From contig WSYJ01000186.1 of the NCBI GenBank assembly GCA_020186115.1, forward strand, positions 186,001-250,000: DNA of 64,000 nt. The letters are read 5' to 3'. How positions within the stretch are numbered: position 1 is the first letter of the stretch; each line of letters opens with the position of its first letter. Shown here one piece after another: positions 1 through 9,509 of this stretch. Below the pieces are notes generated by a model, which was given only the letters and a program-made list of their open reading frames with translations, was not told the origin of the DNA and ran no database searches. This stretch comes from Histomonas meleagridis. Its lineage: Eukaryota > Parabasalia > Tritrichomonadida > Dientamoebidae. The position numbers and the translations under genes were made by a program.

Positions 1-693
1 CGTCATATTTTAATTAATTAAGATTTTCTCGGTAAAATTCATCATTTTTAGTTCCAAAACGTGACCACACCATCACAATCATAAATGTCAGTACATGGTA
101 TTGTTTATATAATGTATAAACATAAATTTAATCAATTAAGCAAGTAGTTATGCGATAATATGAGATTAAATAATTTACGATGCGAAAGGTTCTTAGCTCA
201 TTCGCTTTATTTTGTAATTTATTATATTTTTTATAAGATATTATTATTTTAAATATTTTTTCTAATTGAATTATTTTTGATCTAACACAATTCAAAATCA
301 ATTATAATTGATTAAACCATTAATTAAATTATAATTATAATTAAACCATTAATTAAATTATAATTATAATTAAACCATTAATTAAATTATAATTAAACCA
401 TTAATTTGAGATCTCGAAAATGTATGAAAACTTTGAAAAATTGAGCATTAGAATTATGTCATACATAGGTTTTTTATGGCTTATTATGATTATTAATCAA
501 GTTTATTAAGTTTTAAAAAAAATTGTAGAATATTTATTGAGATAAAAGCAAAAAAATATTTCCTTCTCAATTTTTCAAAAACTGATAAAAATGCCATTCA
601 ACAACAAAGAAAGTGACTGAATGCGTCTGAAAAAAAAAAAAAAAAAAAAATTGAATTGATATTTGGTCCGAAGGAATTTTGAGAATAAGTGCT
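1..693. other. AT-rich intergenic region, no gene seen
   Basis: No open frame of note is visible on either strand. The stretch holds a short tandem repeat (annotated separately) and a run of about 20 A residues just before the GTPase gene. The last 40 bases before the GTPase ATG at 694 are the presumed promoter and leader. No clear initiator was identified there. Confidence 0.6.
311..409 (+). repeat. 29-bp AT-rich tandem repeat, about 3.5 copies
   Basis: The block starting ATTAAACCATTAATTAAATT begins at 311, 340, 369 and (shortened) 392, giving periods of 29, 29 and 23. It is a simple minisatellite built of ATTAA/TTATAAT words, with no coding potential and no evident function. Confidence 0.85.
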
Positions 694-1335
694 ATGGAAC
701 CTGATGGTAAAATCAAGCTCAAGGTTGCAATGGTTGGAGATACAGCTGTTGGAAAAACCGCAATTGCAGTACGCTTTGCTTATAATTCATTTCAACCCAA
801 CATAGGTCATACGCCATGTGCTGAAATTTTTGAAAAAGATTTCATCATAAATGGAAAGGAAATTACCATAGAAATTGTTGATACAGCTGGGCAAGAAGTG
901 TATAAGTCTCTTACAAAAAATTATTATCGGAATGTCCATGCAGTTATAATCGTTTTTGCTGTTGGAAGTTATAATAAAGCACAAAAGAATGGCCGCAGTT
1001 CATTTGAAAATGTTGGTGAATGGTATAGCGATGTTGTTGAGATCAACAATACTACTAATATAGCCATTTGTGGTAATATGACTGATCTTCAAAATAGAGA
1101 AGTATCATTTGAAGAAGGCCAACAGAAAGCAAGTTCCATATCAGAATCTATACCATATTTCGAAACAAGTGCACTTACGGGCGAAGGAATCGAAGCCTTA
1201 TTTCAATATATTGCGAAGAAACATTTAGAATCCTACAATTCTGAGCAACCCGTTACTGTAGTCAATCCTGCACAATCAAACGAAAAAACAGATAAGAAAA
1301 AATCAGGTTGTTTTATTTTAAGGTTGTTTAATTAG
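694..1335 (+). CDS. Ras/Rab-family small GTPase, divergent
   Basis: This is a 213-residue small GTPase. The P-loop GDTAVGKT lies near the N-terminus, a switch I Thr sits in the HTPCAE segment, the G3 box is DTAGQE and the G5 box ETSA. The G4 box, normally NKxD, reads NMTD, so the usual Lys is replaced by Met; this could alter nucleotide affinity. A loop of about 8 extra residues (SYNKAQKNGRSS) precedes alpha-3. The tail is KKSGCFILRLFN: its only Cys is nine residues from the end, so no CAAX or CXC prenylation signal is present. The ATG at 694 is chosen because no ATG lies upstream in frame. By family it should be a membrane-traffic or signalling switch. Rab is more likely than Ras, but the subfamily cannot be named. 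Confidence 0.85.
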   Translation: MEPDGKIKLKVAMVGDTAVGKTAIAVRFAYNSFQPNIGHTPCAEIFEKDFIINGKEITIEIVDTAGQEVYKSLTKNYYRNVHAVIIVFAVGSYNKAQKNGRSSFENVGEWYSDVVEINNTTNIAICGNMTDLQNREVSFEEGQQKASSISESIPYFETSALTGEGIEALFQYIAKKHLESYNSEQPVTVVNPAQSNEKTDKKKSGCFILRLFN

Positions 1336-1789
1336 TTTTTTTGAATATGAAAATAACATTTTTTTTTTGTAAAAATCATTTCTGAAATAATTATTGTAAG
1401 ACTTAAGTCGATTAATTAATGTTTTAAATATGTTCTTATTTCTTCAATTGCACACATGAGACTTCTAATAAAAAAAACTGTTGTATATTGCATATAAATG
1501 AAAGTGAATTAGTGAGGAAAATATTACCAAAATGTTATATCTTGCAGTTATTTAGTTGAATTAAATAATAAAAAAAATAGATATACAATTGCAAAGTAAT
1601 AATGATAATAGTAAAGATCTAATGCCATATTAATGTAATATTATCTAAATTGTGTGTTAAATGGCTACAAGATAATTTCACGAAGCTAATTGAAAAAAAT
1701 TTTTGAACTTCCACGATCAATATCGATTCAAAAAATCAACTTTTTCACTAGGGTTAATCAATAGCTTATTCATAAAAGTGACATGATGA
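1336..1789. other. Intergenic region, no gene seen
   Basis: AT-rich sequence without a convincing open frame or RNA gene. AAAAGTGAC at about 1775-1783 lies directly before the first ATGs of the next locus and matches a motif found near many starts in this window. Confidence 0.5.
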
Positions 1790-3969
1790 ATGAAAGCAAT
1801 TTCTAAAACAAAATATGAGAATGAATGGGAAACATTACGATACATTAAGTGTTTAATTTTTAATTTAAACAACGAAAGTATTTTTCAATATGCAATATCA
1901 ATTATTAACAAATTTGATAATATTCATTCAAATTCTTTTAATTTAATTATCATTAAAATTGTACATGTAGCTGTGGTTATGCGAATGAATGAAGTTGATT
2001 TATATTTGGATTTTCTTAAAGAAATTAAAAAATTAGAAGTGAAAATTTATATAGAAACAAACATTTTTGATGTATATGAACATTTTCTTCATGATGAAAA
2101 GACACAAGAATCATACTATCTTCTTACGAAAATGATTGAAAGTAATTTACTTGATCAAAAAAACATAGGAAATATAAAAAATTCATATTTTATGCAATAT
2201 ATGTCAAATAAAGAAATAAAAAAATTAAATGATAGATTTTCGTATTATGTAAGAGAAAATTACAAAGAACTTTCAATGAATGATGGGAATTACACAAGAA
2301 ATTAATTAAAGAAGGACATAATCCGAATAAAATTGCAATAATAATTCGAAATGATGAAATAGAAAAACTTCAAGAAATATCATCACAAAATGATTTTGAC
2401 TTTAATCAAATAATAAAACCTTCACTTTATGAAATATGTGATTTTGTTAATAAAGAAAATGTTACATTAATTGATTATGCAGCATTTTTTTCTGATGTTA
2501 AATGTTTTAAATATTTACTTATGAATGGTGCTAATGTAGAAAACACAGGTAAATATGCAGTTGCAGGTGGAAATGAAGAAATTATTCATTTATGTGAACA
2601 AAATCATTCATCATTTAAAGGTGCATATGAAATCGCAATTGAATTACATAAAAATGATATCTTTAAATATATTTATGAAAATAAAATTGAAGAAATTCAT
2701 AGCTTAGAAAAATTAGGGAAAAAATGTATTTCATATCATAATTATGATATTTTCGCATTTTTACTAAAAGAAGGAATGCACATTAATGATGATATTATTA
2801 ATGAGTCAGCAAGAAATGGAAATATGTTTTTAGTAAAATATTTTATTAAATTAAAACGAATACCAAAACATATTTTGATATTTTCATCAGAATCAGGTAA
2901 TTTTGAACTTGTTAAATATATTTTAAGGAAAAAATGTATTAACATTAATGAAAAAAATGTTTGAATAACAAATTCTATCTTTACTCAAATAATTTTGGAT
3001 TTCAAAACAATATTTGGAAATTATTTAAAATATTTAAAACATCATTAATAAAAGCATCTGGAAAGGGTCATATTGAAATTGTTAAATTGCTTCTTAAACA
3101 AAAAGAAATTGATATTAATGATAGAGATATTCATTAGTTTTATTTTATGCTTATTTTAATGATATAATTTTTAATAATAATATACGGGAGAAATTTAATT
3201 TCTTTTGAACAGCACTTATATCGGCATCAAAAAGTAACCACAAAGAAATAGTAGAATTACTTCTTATGCAAAAAGGAATTAATATTAATAACGAAGATAT
3301 TTATTTTTTTTATTTCGATTTTCTTTCAAAGATTTTATGTTTTGAGGTAATATTTGATATTTATTTAAATTAGTTAAAACAGCACTCATATATGCTTCTT
3401 TAAAAGGTTATACAGAAATTGTTAATATACTTATTGGGCAAAAAGGAATTAATATTAATGCTAAAGTTTGTATAATTCATTAACTATTTACTCAAAAAAA
3501 TTTTTATTTCAAAATTTTATTTGGAAATCATCTGAAGTATTCGATACTGCTCTTATGTTAGCATCATTTAATGGAAACAAAAAAATTGTTAAATTACTTC
3601 TTGAACAAGAAGAAATTGATGTTAATGCTAAAAACATTTGTTTGTTTGGCTTCAAATATATTATAATAATTCAATAATTTCTTATAATATTTGGAAATTA
3701 TTTAAATCTTGTGAAACAGCACTTATGTTTGCATCTTTAAATGGTTACAAAAAAATTGTTAAATTACTTCTTGAACACGGAGGAATTGATGTTAATGCTA
3801 AAGATATTTATTTGTTTTTATTATGATTTATAATGATTTTTTAATGTTTGATAATAGAATGTGGATATTGTTTAAATTATTTGAAACAGCACTTACAATT
3901 GCCTCTTTGTGTAATTACACAGAAATTGTTGAATTATTACAAAATTACATAGAATTTAATTCAACGTAA
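1790..3969 (+). pseudogene. DUF3447-ankyrin locus 1: frameshifted N-terminal domain followed by a split ankyrin array
   Basis: The N-terminal part matches the trichomonad DUF3447 ankyrin family. It parallels the intact copy at 7565-8482 almost residue for residue, including the motifs NGANVENTGKYAV, EEIIHLCEQNH and IFKYIYENK. The frame runs 1790-2281, then one base is missing near 2282, where the paralogue reads NDWELHKKL. Reading resumes in the +1 frame to 2964. From there six ankyrin repeats follow (first codons at about 3036, 3206, 3376, 3543, 3713 and 3883). Each is open, and each is separated from its neighbour by exactly 77 nt of stop-rich sequence. The last repeat ends at a natural TAA at 3967-3969. 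The broken N-terminal domain argues for a pseudogene. The absence of stops inside any repeat argues that the array was, or is, expressed with the spacers removed. The role of DUF3447 proteins is unknown. Confidence 0.7.
2959..3969 (+). repeat. 170-bp ankyrin-plus-spacer tandem array (locus 1)
   Basis: Six 77-nt intervening sequences lie at 2959-3035, 3129-3205, 3299-3375, 3466-3542, 3636-3712 and 3806-3882. The positions fix the ankyrin frame on both sides. Internal blocks of 93 nt (one of 90) encode the consensus K/E-TALM-AS-NG-EIVKLLLEQ-GIDVNAKD. The spacers align without gaps. They typically begin GT or AT followed by TTATTTGTTT and carry TATTTGGAAATTATTTAAAT before the next repeat. Spacer removal restores a continuous ankyrin solenoid in frame. 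No consistent GT-AG pair gives that frame, so calling them introns is an inference. Confidence 0.85.
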
Positions 3970-4115
3970 AAATACCAAAATGCGCAAAGCTAATAAAAAA
4001 TTATATTATGGAACTTGGATCAATGTAATCTTGAAATCAGTTTACATAAACATGTAAATCATTCAATACTTTTTAACGTATTTAAACAACAAACGTTTGT
4101 TGAAAAGGAAATTTT

Positions 4116-6233
4116 ATGGATAAGAATGGACGCCAAAAATTAGCACCTTCAAAGCGATCCCACCCTCCAAGCCATCGCCAAGAAGTCACCAAAAACAAAT
4201 CAAAAAAAGAAGCAAATACTAGACCAAATTCATCAAGGATTCAAAGTGAGCAAACCAAAAAAGATTCTCCAACTCAAAGTAAAAAAAGGCGTTCTAGTTC
4301 ACCCGACAAAAATCAAAAGTCACTTCTTAAAGATGAAGAATGCATATCAATGAGACATAATCTAATCAACTCCAATAAATCTCGTGACTTCGAAGATTAT
4401 GATACTGACCATTTGTATTTGTTGATGGATCACTTACATGAATACTCCACATATTGTGCAATGAATCGAAAATATGATAAAGGAAAATCGTCTAGTCTTC
4501 TTTATGAGCGTGTTCGCCAAGAAATTAACAGACGCAATGAAGGTAATTTAGCTGCCAAAGGAAATAATCTTGATCAAGATTATGAGGATCTTCTTCAAAA
4601 TGCTGAAGAAAATTTTCAACGGGAACTCGAAGACTATGACAGCGTTACCGAAGAGAAATCACAAGAGCTTGAAAAGAAGCACAAAAAAGAGCGAGAAGAA
4701 TTTGATCATTATTGGCAAGAAGTTGCACCACGAAAATATCGTAAGCCATCGCCACGCCTCATTGATTTGATGGAGCGTGAACGTCGTATGGGCATTACTG
4801 GAGAGTTTGATCGAGCCAAAGCCACTAAAATCGAAGTTGAAAAACTTCAACGCATCGAACATTCACGTGCACAAAAACAACTTTTGTTTGATTATGAGAA
4901 TGCCAAATCTAAACTTGGCAAAACACAATCCGAAGAACGAGAGTCATTTGTTAATAATCGTCAGCATGGTCGTGAGATAATTTTATCTCGTCAAAGTATT
5001 CAACTTGGTTATCTTAAGAATCGCGAAACTGTTCTTTCACAGCGAAATAAAGAAGGTAGTCCAAAGCAAGAAGCTAAACATCGTAAGTCTAATACAATGG
5101 CTATAGTTTACAGGCGAGATTTTAAAGATGATGAGCCGCGATTATTGCCGGAACTAATGCCGCCGGGAGAGATACGGAAAAGTAAAGAAAAACAACAAAG
5201 GAGGGCGGAGAGGGATGAAAACAAAAGGAAGCATATGATGTTGAATAATAAAGCTGCAACTATGAAAAGATATAAGAGAGAAAATGATGAAAATACTTCG
5301 GCAAGAAGAGAAAAACATGGACAAAGTGCAAGAATGAAAATTCCGAATTTAATAAAAGAGAAAAGAAAAGAATCACCGAGAATGAAAAGGGAAACACAAA
5401 GAAATAATAATGATAAGAAAAACGATATAAGAAAAGATAAAAAAGAAAATAAAACAAAAATAGATTTGCAGATTACAAAGCAGAAAAATAAAGAAGAAAA
5501 GAAAATGTCTAAAACAAAATCGGATAATGAAGAATCAATAATAGTAGAAATAGATTCCGATATATCAGATAAATCACAAAAGAAAAAAGAAAAACATGTG
5601 AAAAATCAAAACAAAACAACAATTAAAGATTCGGATTCATATATATCAAATAAATCAAAACAAAATTCAAACAAAACTAAAATAACAAATAAAGATTCGG
5701 ATTCATTTGTTTCAGATAAATCACAAAATAAAAAAGAATCAAAATCAAAATCAAAAACAAGTGAAAACAATTCATCAATTAAAGATTTGGATTCATTTAT
5801 ATCAGATAAATCACAAAATAAAAAAGAATCAAAATCAAAATCAAAAACAAGTGAAAACTTTTCATCAATTAAAGATTTGGATTCATTTATATCAGATAAA
5901 TCACAAAATAAAAAAGAATCAAAATCAAAGTCTGGTGAAAACAATTTATCAATTGAAGATTTGGATTCATTTATATCAGATAAGTCGCAAAAGAAAAAAG
6001 AAAAAGAATCAAAATCAAAGTCTGGTGAAAACAATATATCGATCAATGATTTAGATTCGTTTATATCAGACAAATCACAAGAAAAAGAAGAAAAGAAGGG
6101 CAAGAGTGAAACAACAGATTCTAGTTTTATATCGGATAAATCCAAACATAAAACTAAGGAAACAAATAAGGATTCTATTTCCTTATCTTCAGATGATTTT
6201 GAAAAAGATGTTTTTAGTAATGGTTCTGATTAA
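4116..6233 (+). CDS. Lys/Ser-rich coiled-coil protein with C-terminal repeats, function unknown
   Basis: A 705-residue, highly charged protein with no signal peptide or membrane segment. Residues 1-70 are basic and Ser/Pro-rich. About 85-330 are helical and rich in Glu/Lys/Arg, with likely coiled coils (for example EKSQELEKKHKKEREEFDHY). From about 470 it becomes low-complexity, then carries at least five imperfect copies of a unit of roughly 30 residues built on DSFISDKSQ and KKESKSKS (5620-6130). The alternation of acidic/Ser and Lys-rich segments suggests an intrinsically disordered, phosphorylatable tail. The ATG is preceded by AAACGTTTG 22 nt upstream, which resembles a Myb-type promoter element, though this is unproved. 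I do not recognise the N-terminal domain; a cytoskeletal or nuclear scaffold role is only a guess. Confidence 0.8.
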   Translation: MDKNGRQKLAPSKRSHPPSHRQEVTKNKSKKEANTRPNSSRIQSEQTKKDSPTQSKKRRSSSPDKNQKSLLKDEECISMRHNLINSNKSRDFEDYDTDHLYLLMDHLHEYSTYCAMNRKYDKGKSSSLLYERVRQEINRRNEGNLAAKGNNLDQDYEDLLQNAEENFQRELEDYDSVTEEKSQELEKKHKKEREEFDHYWQEVAPRKYRKPSPRLIDLMERERRMGITGEFDRAKATKIEVEKLQRIEHSRAQKQLLFDYENAKSKLGKTQSEERESFVNNRQHGREIILSRQSIQLGYLKNRETVLSQRNKEGSPKQEAKHRKSNTMAIVYRRDFKDDEPRLLPELMPPGEIRKSKEKQQRRAERDENKRKHMMLNNKAATMKRYKRENDENTSARREKHGQSARMKIPNLIKEKRKESPRMKRETQRNNNDKKNDIRKDKKENKTKIDLQITKQKNKEEKKMSKTKSDNEESIIVEIDSDISDKSQKKKEKHVKNQNKTTIKDSDSYISNKSKQNSNKTKITNKDSDSFVSDKSQNKKESKSKSKTSENNSSIKDLDSFISDKSQNKKESKSKSKTSENFSSIKDLDSFISDKSQNKKESKSKSGENNLSIEDLDSFISDKSQKKKEKESKSKSGENNISINDLDSFISDKSQEKEEKKGKSETTDSSFISDKSKHKTKETNKDSISLSSDDFEKDVFSNGSD

Positions 6234-6656
6234 TCATAACGACATTGTAATAATAAATTTTTGTATACATTCTATTTTGTTTAAAATTTATTATCTTTAT
6301 TTGTAATAAAAAAAAAAATTAATTTTTGATCCATCCACCACAGCGATGTATAAATTTACTTTGAAATGCTTTAAGGGGTGTTAAGAAAAGACATTTTTTT
6401 ATTTCATAGACATATGTCTGTGTAAAATATTTCAAAAACTGAAGTTTTCAGATGTTTATGAAGAAAAAATGATATGAATTATAATGGTTCGCGTTTATAG
6501 TGTATCAAATAATTAAAATATTGTGAATTGATACTTTTTTGAATACAGATTTCCGGTACATTTCCCGGTAAGATTTTGACTATCTTCGACCGAATAAACC
6601 ATTCAAAATCGCGTAAATTATTCAAATGTATCGTAAGTCATCACATATAATTTAAG
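6234..6656. other. Intergenic region, no gene seen
   Basis: About 420 bases with no supported open frame. AATAAATTTT and an A-run shortly after the stop are plausible 3'-end sequence. TCATCACATATAA at 6638-6650 lies just before the SNARE ATG and is initiator-like. Confidence 0.5.
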
Positions 6657-7316
6657 ATGAGTGCTGAAAACAACTTTCAGTATGCAATGGTCGCTAATGG
6701 AATAAAACCACTTGCCGAGTATGCAATTCTCGATGGTAATCATCGAAAAATTGCAGTAAAAATGCTTGAAAATCTGGATCCAAAAACACCAAGAGCGATT
6801 ATTGAACAAGGGAATTATGTGTTTATGACATTAACAGATCCAGATAAAACAACATATCTTTGTTTAACATCAAAAAATGTGAGTCCACAGGCTCGAATTT
6901 CTTTTTTACAAGACTTACAACGGAAGTGGCGTAGCAAATACGGAAACGGAGGTGCATCGTTCCCACCAAACTCAAAAGATAATGAGTTTGGTAAAACTGA
7001 AATTGCTGCTTTGATAAGAAACTTTAATTCCGAACGCAACCAGAAATTAACAACTATTAAAGAGAACATTGCGCAAGCGCAAGAGCAAATGACCCAAAAC
7101 TTGACAATGGCTTTTGCTCGTGGTGAGCAACTTGAAGTTATGGAGAAAAAAGCAGAAAATATTCAAAATTCATCATCTACTTTTCACCGCGAAGCAACAA
7201 ACGTAAGGAAGAAAATGTGTTTCCAAAAGTGGAAGTGGTATTTGCTTATATTCATTATCATTGTTGTTGTTATATTGGTTATTATCCTTATTGCATGTAA
7301 AGGGTTCAAATGCTAA
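6657..7316 (+). CDS. Longin-type R-SNARE (VAMP7/synaptobrevin-like)
   Basis: A 219-residue tail-anchored SNARE. Residues 1-115 have the length and pattern of a longin domain. The SNARE helix follows at about 130-185, with the ionic-layer arginine in MAFARGEQLEVMEKK, the counterpart of ERGEKLE in VAMP7. A strongly hydrophobic segment (WYLLIFIIIVVVILVIILIA) is followed by only six residues, CKGFKC. R-SNAREs pair with three Q-SNAREs to fuse vesicles with Golgi, endosomal or plasma membranes. The longin domain points to the VAMP7/Ykt6/Sec22 side, and the transmembrane anchor excludes Ykt6. The initiator-like TCATCACAT ends about 12 nt before the ATG. Confidence 0.88.
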   Translation: MSAENNFQYAMVANGIKPLAEYAILDGNHRKIAVKMLENLDPKTPRAIIEQGNYVFMTLTDPDKTTYLCLTSKNVSPQARISFLQDLQRKWRSKYGNGGASFPPNSKDNEFGKTEIAALIRNFNSERNQKLTTIKENIAQAQEQMTQNLTMAFARGEQLEVMEKKAENIQNSSSTFHREATNVRKKMCFQKWKWYLLIFIIIVVVILVIILIACKGFKC

Positions 7317-7564
7317 GAATAATAAATCTCTTCACTAAAAGCATATTGTAAAATTCAATTATTTTTGTTGAGTTTAACAAGCTTGAACATTTGGTTATGA
7401 CTGACATCAGTAACTTAAAACAAAACACCCCAAAAAATATTTGATAACTTTATTTTGAAATTCGGATCATTGGCACTTTTTCATTAGTTGTGTCACTTTT
7501 GCCAAAAAAAATCAAGTTATGAGCGGTTTGTTAACTTTTTCTTATAATATTGCACTTTGAGGAC

Positions 7565-8482
7565 ATGTCGGAAGGAAACAAGAATCAAGCATTAAAACAA
7601 GAACAGAACGAATGGCAGAAACTCACAGCAATTCAGAATGTGATTTTTAACTTGGATGAAGGAAATGTTGTTACATCAGCAAATTCATTAATTAAAGAAT
7701 TTGATAACAATTTATCATATTCAACCAATCTAATAGTATGTCAAATAATACATACATTAGCTACTCTCAAAGATTATAAAGCTGACCTATATTTAAATTT
7801 TATGAAAGAAATTGAAACATATGAGGAAAACAATAAAATTGAATCAAGAATTTTTGATGTATTTGAAAACTATCTTTTAGACAATGAAAGTCAAATTTCG
7901 TATTATCTTCTTGAAAAAATGTTTGAACAAAAAAATCTTGATCCAAAAATTCTCCAAAATACGTATCCCAATCCATATTTTGCACACCGTATACCATTTG
8001 AGAAAATATTAGAATTAAAACATAATTCTTTTGCAAATGAAATTATAAAAAATTATGAAGAACTTTCAAAGAATGACTGGGAACTTCATAAGAAATTAAT
8101 TGAAGAAGGAATTAACACAAATGAAATTGCAAAAATAATTCGAAATGATGAAATAGAAAAACTTCGAAAAATAACAACACAAACAAATTTTGATTTTAAT
8201 CAAGAAGTTACACCATCACTTTATGAAAGAAATGATGTTATTAACAATCATGATATTTCTTTAATTGATTATGCAGCATATTTTGGCTCTATTAACTGTT
8301 TTAAATATTTAATGATAAATGGTTCTAATTTAAAAAATACTGGTAAATATGCAATTTTAGGTGAAAATGAAGAAATCATTCATTTATGCGAACAAAATTA
8401 TTCAACATTTGAAGGGGCATATAAAACTGCGATTGAATTCCACAAAAATGATCTCTTTCATTATCTTTATGATAATAAATAA
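7565..8482 (+). CDS. DUF3447 domain protein, N-terminal half of ankyrin locus 2
   Basis: A 305-residue open frame from the ATG at 7565, preceded by GCACTTTGA. It carries the whole DUF3447-type N-terminal region of the trichomonad ankyrin family, uninterrupted where locus 1 is frameshifted. Motifs are NDWELHKKLIEEG, EEIIHLCEQNY, AYKTAIEFHKND and LFHYLYDNK. It stops at 8480-8482, exactly where similarity to locus 1 should continue into ankyrin repeats. The repeats resume about 1 kb downstream, beyond a reverse-strand BspA fragment. The stop is therefore probably created by a rearrangement, and this is a truncated gene rather than a natural short protein. It may still be transcribed, because its promoter side looks intact. 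Function unknown. Confidence 0.7.
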   Translation: MSEGNKNQALKQEQNEWQKLTAIQNVIFNLDEGNVVTSANSLIKEFDNNLSYSTNLIVCQIIHTLATLKDYKADLYLNFMKEIETYEENNKIESRIFDVFENYLLDNESQISYYLLEKMFEQKNLDPKILQNTYPNPYFAHRIPFEKILELKHNSFANEIIKNYEELSKNDWELHKKLIEEGINTNEIAKIIRNDEIEKLRKITTQTNFDFNQEVTPSLYERNDVINNHDISLIDYAAYFGSINCFKYLMINGSNLKNTGKYAILGENEEIIHLCEQNYSTFEGAYKTAIEFHKNDLFHYLYDNK

Positions 8483-9462
8483 TAACTGTGTAATCATAAT
8501 AAATAAATTCCGTTTCGATATAAATATATGACGAATTAATCGTAATTAACGAAATTGTTTTTGTTTGTATTTCATAATAAGTAAACGAATGCGTAATTGA
8601 TAATGTAAAAGTTAATAAATATGAAAAAGTTTTCGTTAAATCATTTTGAAGTGATTCAGTAAATGCAAATGACTTTGAAAATGTATTACTTTGGATAAAT
8701 GTATGCGGTGCTGAATATGTATTAGAAAGAGAAAATGTGTTTGAAACAGAATATGTATCGCTTCGACTGAATGTGTGTGATGCTGAAAATGAAATTGTTG
8801 AAATTGGATTGCAATTTCCTTCTACACTTTGAACAACTTCTAAATTCCCAAATTTTTCATCTACATATGTTGGATATGTTATAACTGTTGCTGTAACATT
8901 ATAAAATGCAGATTCTCCAATACTTGGTTCAGTTTCTCCATAATAATAAATGCATTGAAGATTGTAACAATTACCAAATGCTGAATTTCCAATTTCTTTA
9001 ATTCCATATCCAAGTGTTAATATTATTAAATTAGAACATAATCCAAATACATAATCGCCAATTGCTGTGACTGAATTTGGGGATTGTAATGTTTTTGATT
9101 GATGAACATAACGAAAATGCTGATCCACCAATTGTTGTGACATTTTCTCCAAAAATAATTATTTCTAAACTTAAGCATGACGAAAAAGCATAACCTCCAA
9201 TATCTGATACTGATTTCCCAAAATCAACTGAAACAACTGATGACCATCCTGAAAACGAACTGCCTGGAATTGAATAAATTCCTTCACCAATAATTATAAA
9301 TTTTGTGTCAGTTTTATATTGGTCAATTTCATTAAAATCATTTGAGTTTATTATTGTTAATGTTGAATTATCATAAAATAATTGAAAAGAATTTACAAAA
9401 AATATTATAAAAATATTTCCAATTTTTTTGTATTCTTTTATTTTCAATTCATAATTGGTCAA
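8483..9462 (-). pseudogene. BspA-like TpLRR surface protein fragment inserted in ankyrin locus 2
   Basis: Read on the minus strand, this holds TpLRR/LRR_5 repeats (SVSDIGGYAFSSCLSLEIII, VTTIGGSAFSLCSSIKNITIP) followed by a Ser/Thr stalk (SASHTFSRSDTYSVSNTF) and the membrane-proximal segment ending EFIYYDYTVI. One extra C in a CCCC run near 9090 shifts the frame between the LRR halves. No in-frame ATG exists at the 5' end. At the 3' end similarity stops after YTVI, just before the expected transmembrane helix, and the frame then reads antisense through the DUF3447 gene. It is truncated at both ends and frameshifted, so it is a relic and the likely cause of the split of locus 2. Confidence 0.8.
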
Positions 9463-9509
9463 TTTATTTTAATTTATTTTGAAATAAATAATTATTCAAA
9501 TTATTTAAT

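Noticed and set aside
630..650. Run of about 20 A residues as a retrotransposed poly(A) tail
   Set aside because: No reverse-transcriptase relic, processed gene or target duplication lies beside it; A-runs are common in this AT-rich DNA.
2959..3035. Ordinary GT-AG spliceosomal introns as explanation for the ankyrin spacers
   Set aside because: Not adopted as the annotation because most copies lack a GT start, and the only recurrent AG lies in AAAACAG, which would break the ankyrin frame; kept as an open hypothesis in the findings.
5606..6145. Long minus-strand open frame (179 codons) rich in Asp/Ser/Phe
   Set aside because: It is the antisense of the Lys/Ser-rich repeats of the gene at 4116-6233; its length follows from the repeat composition.
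8376..8482. C-terminal extension of the BspA fragment (about 35 codons past YTVI)
   Set aside because: It is the antisense of the DUF3447 gene and has no similarity to the transmembrane and tail region of intact BspA-like proteins.
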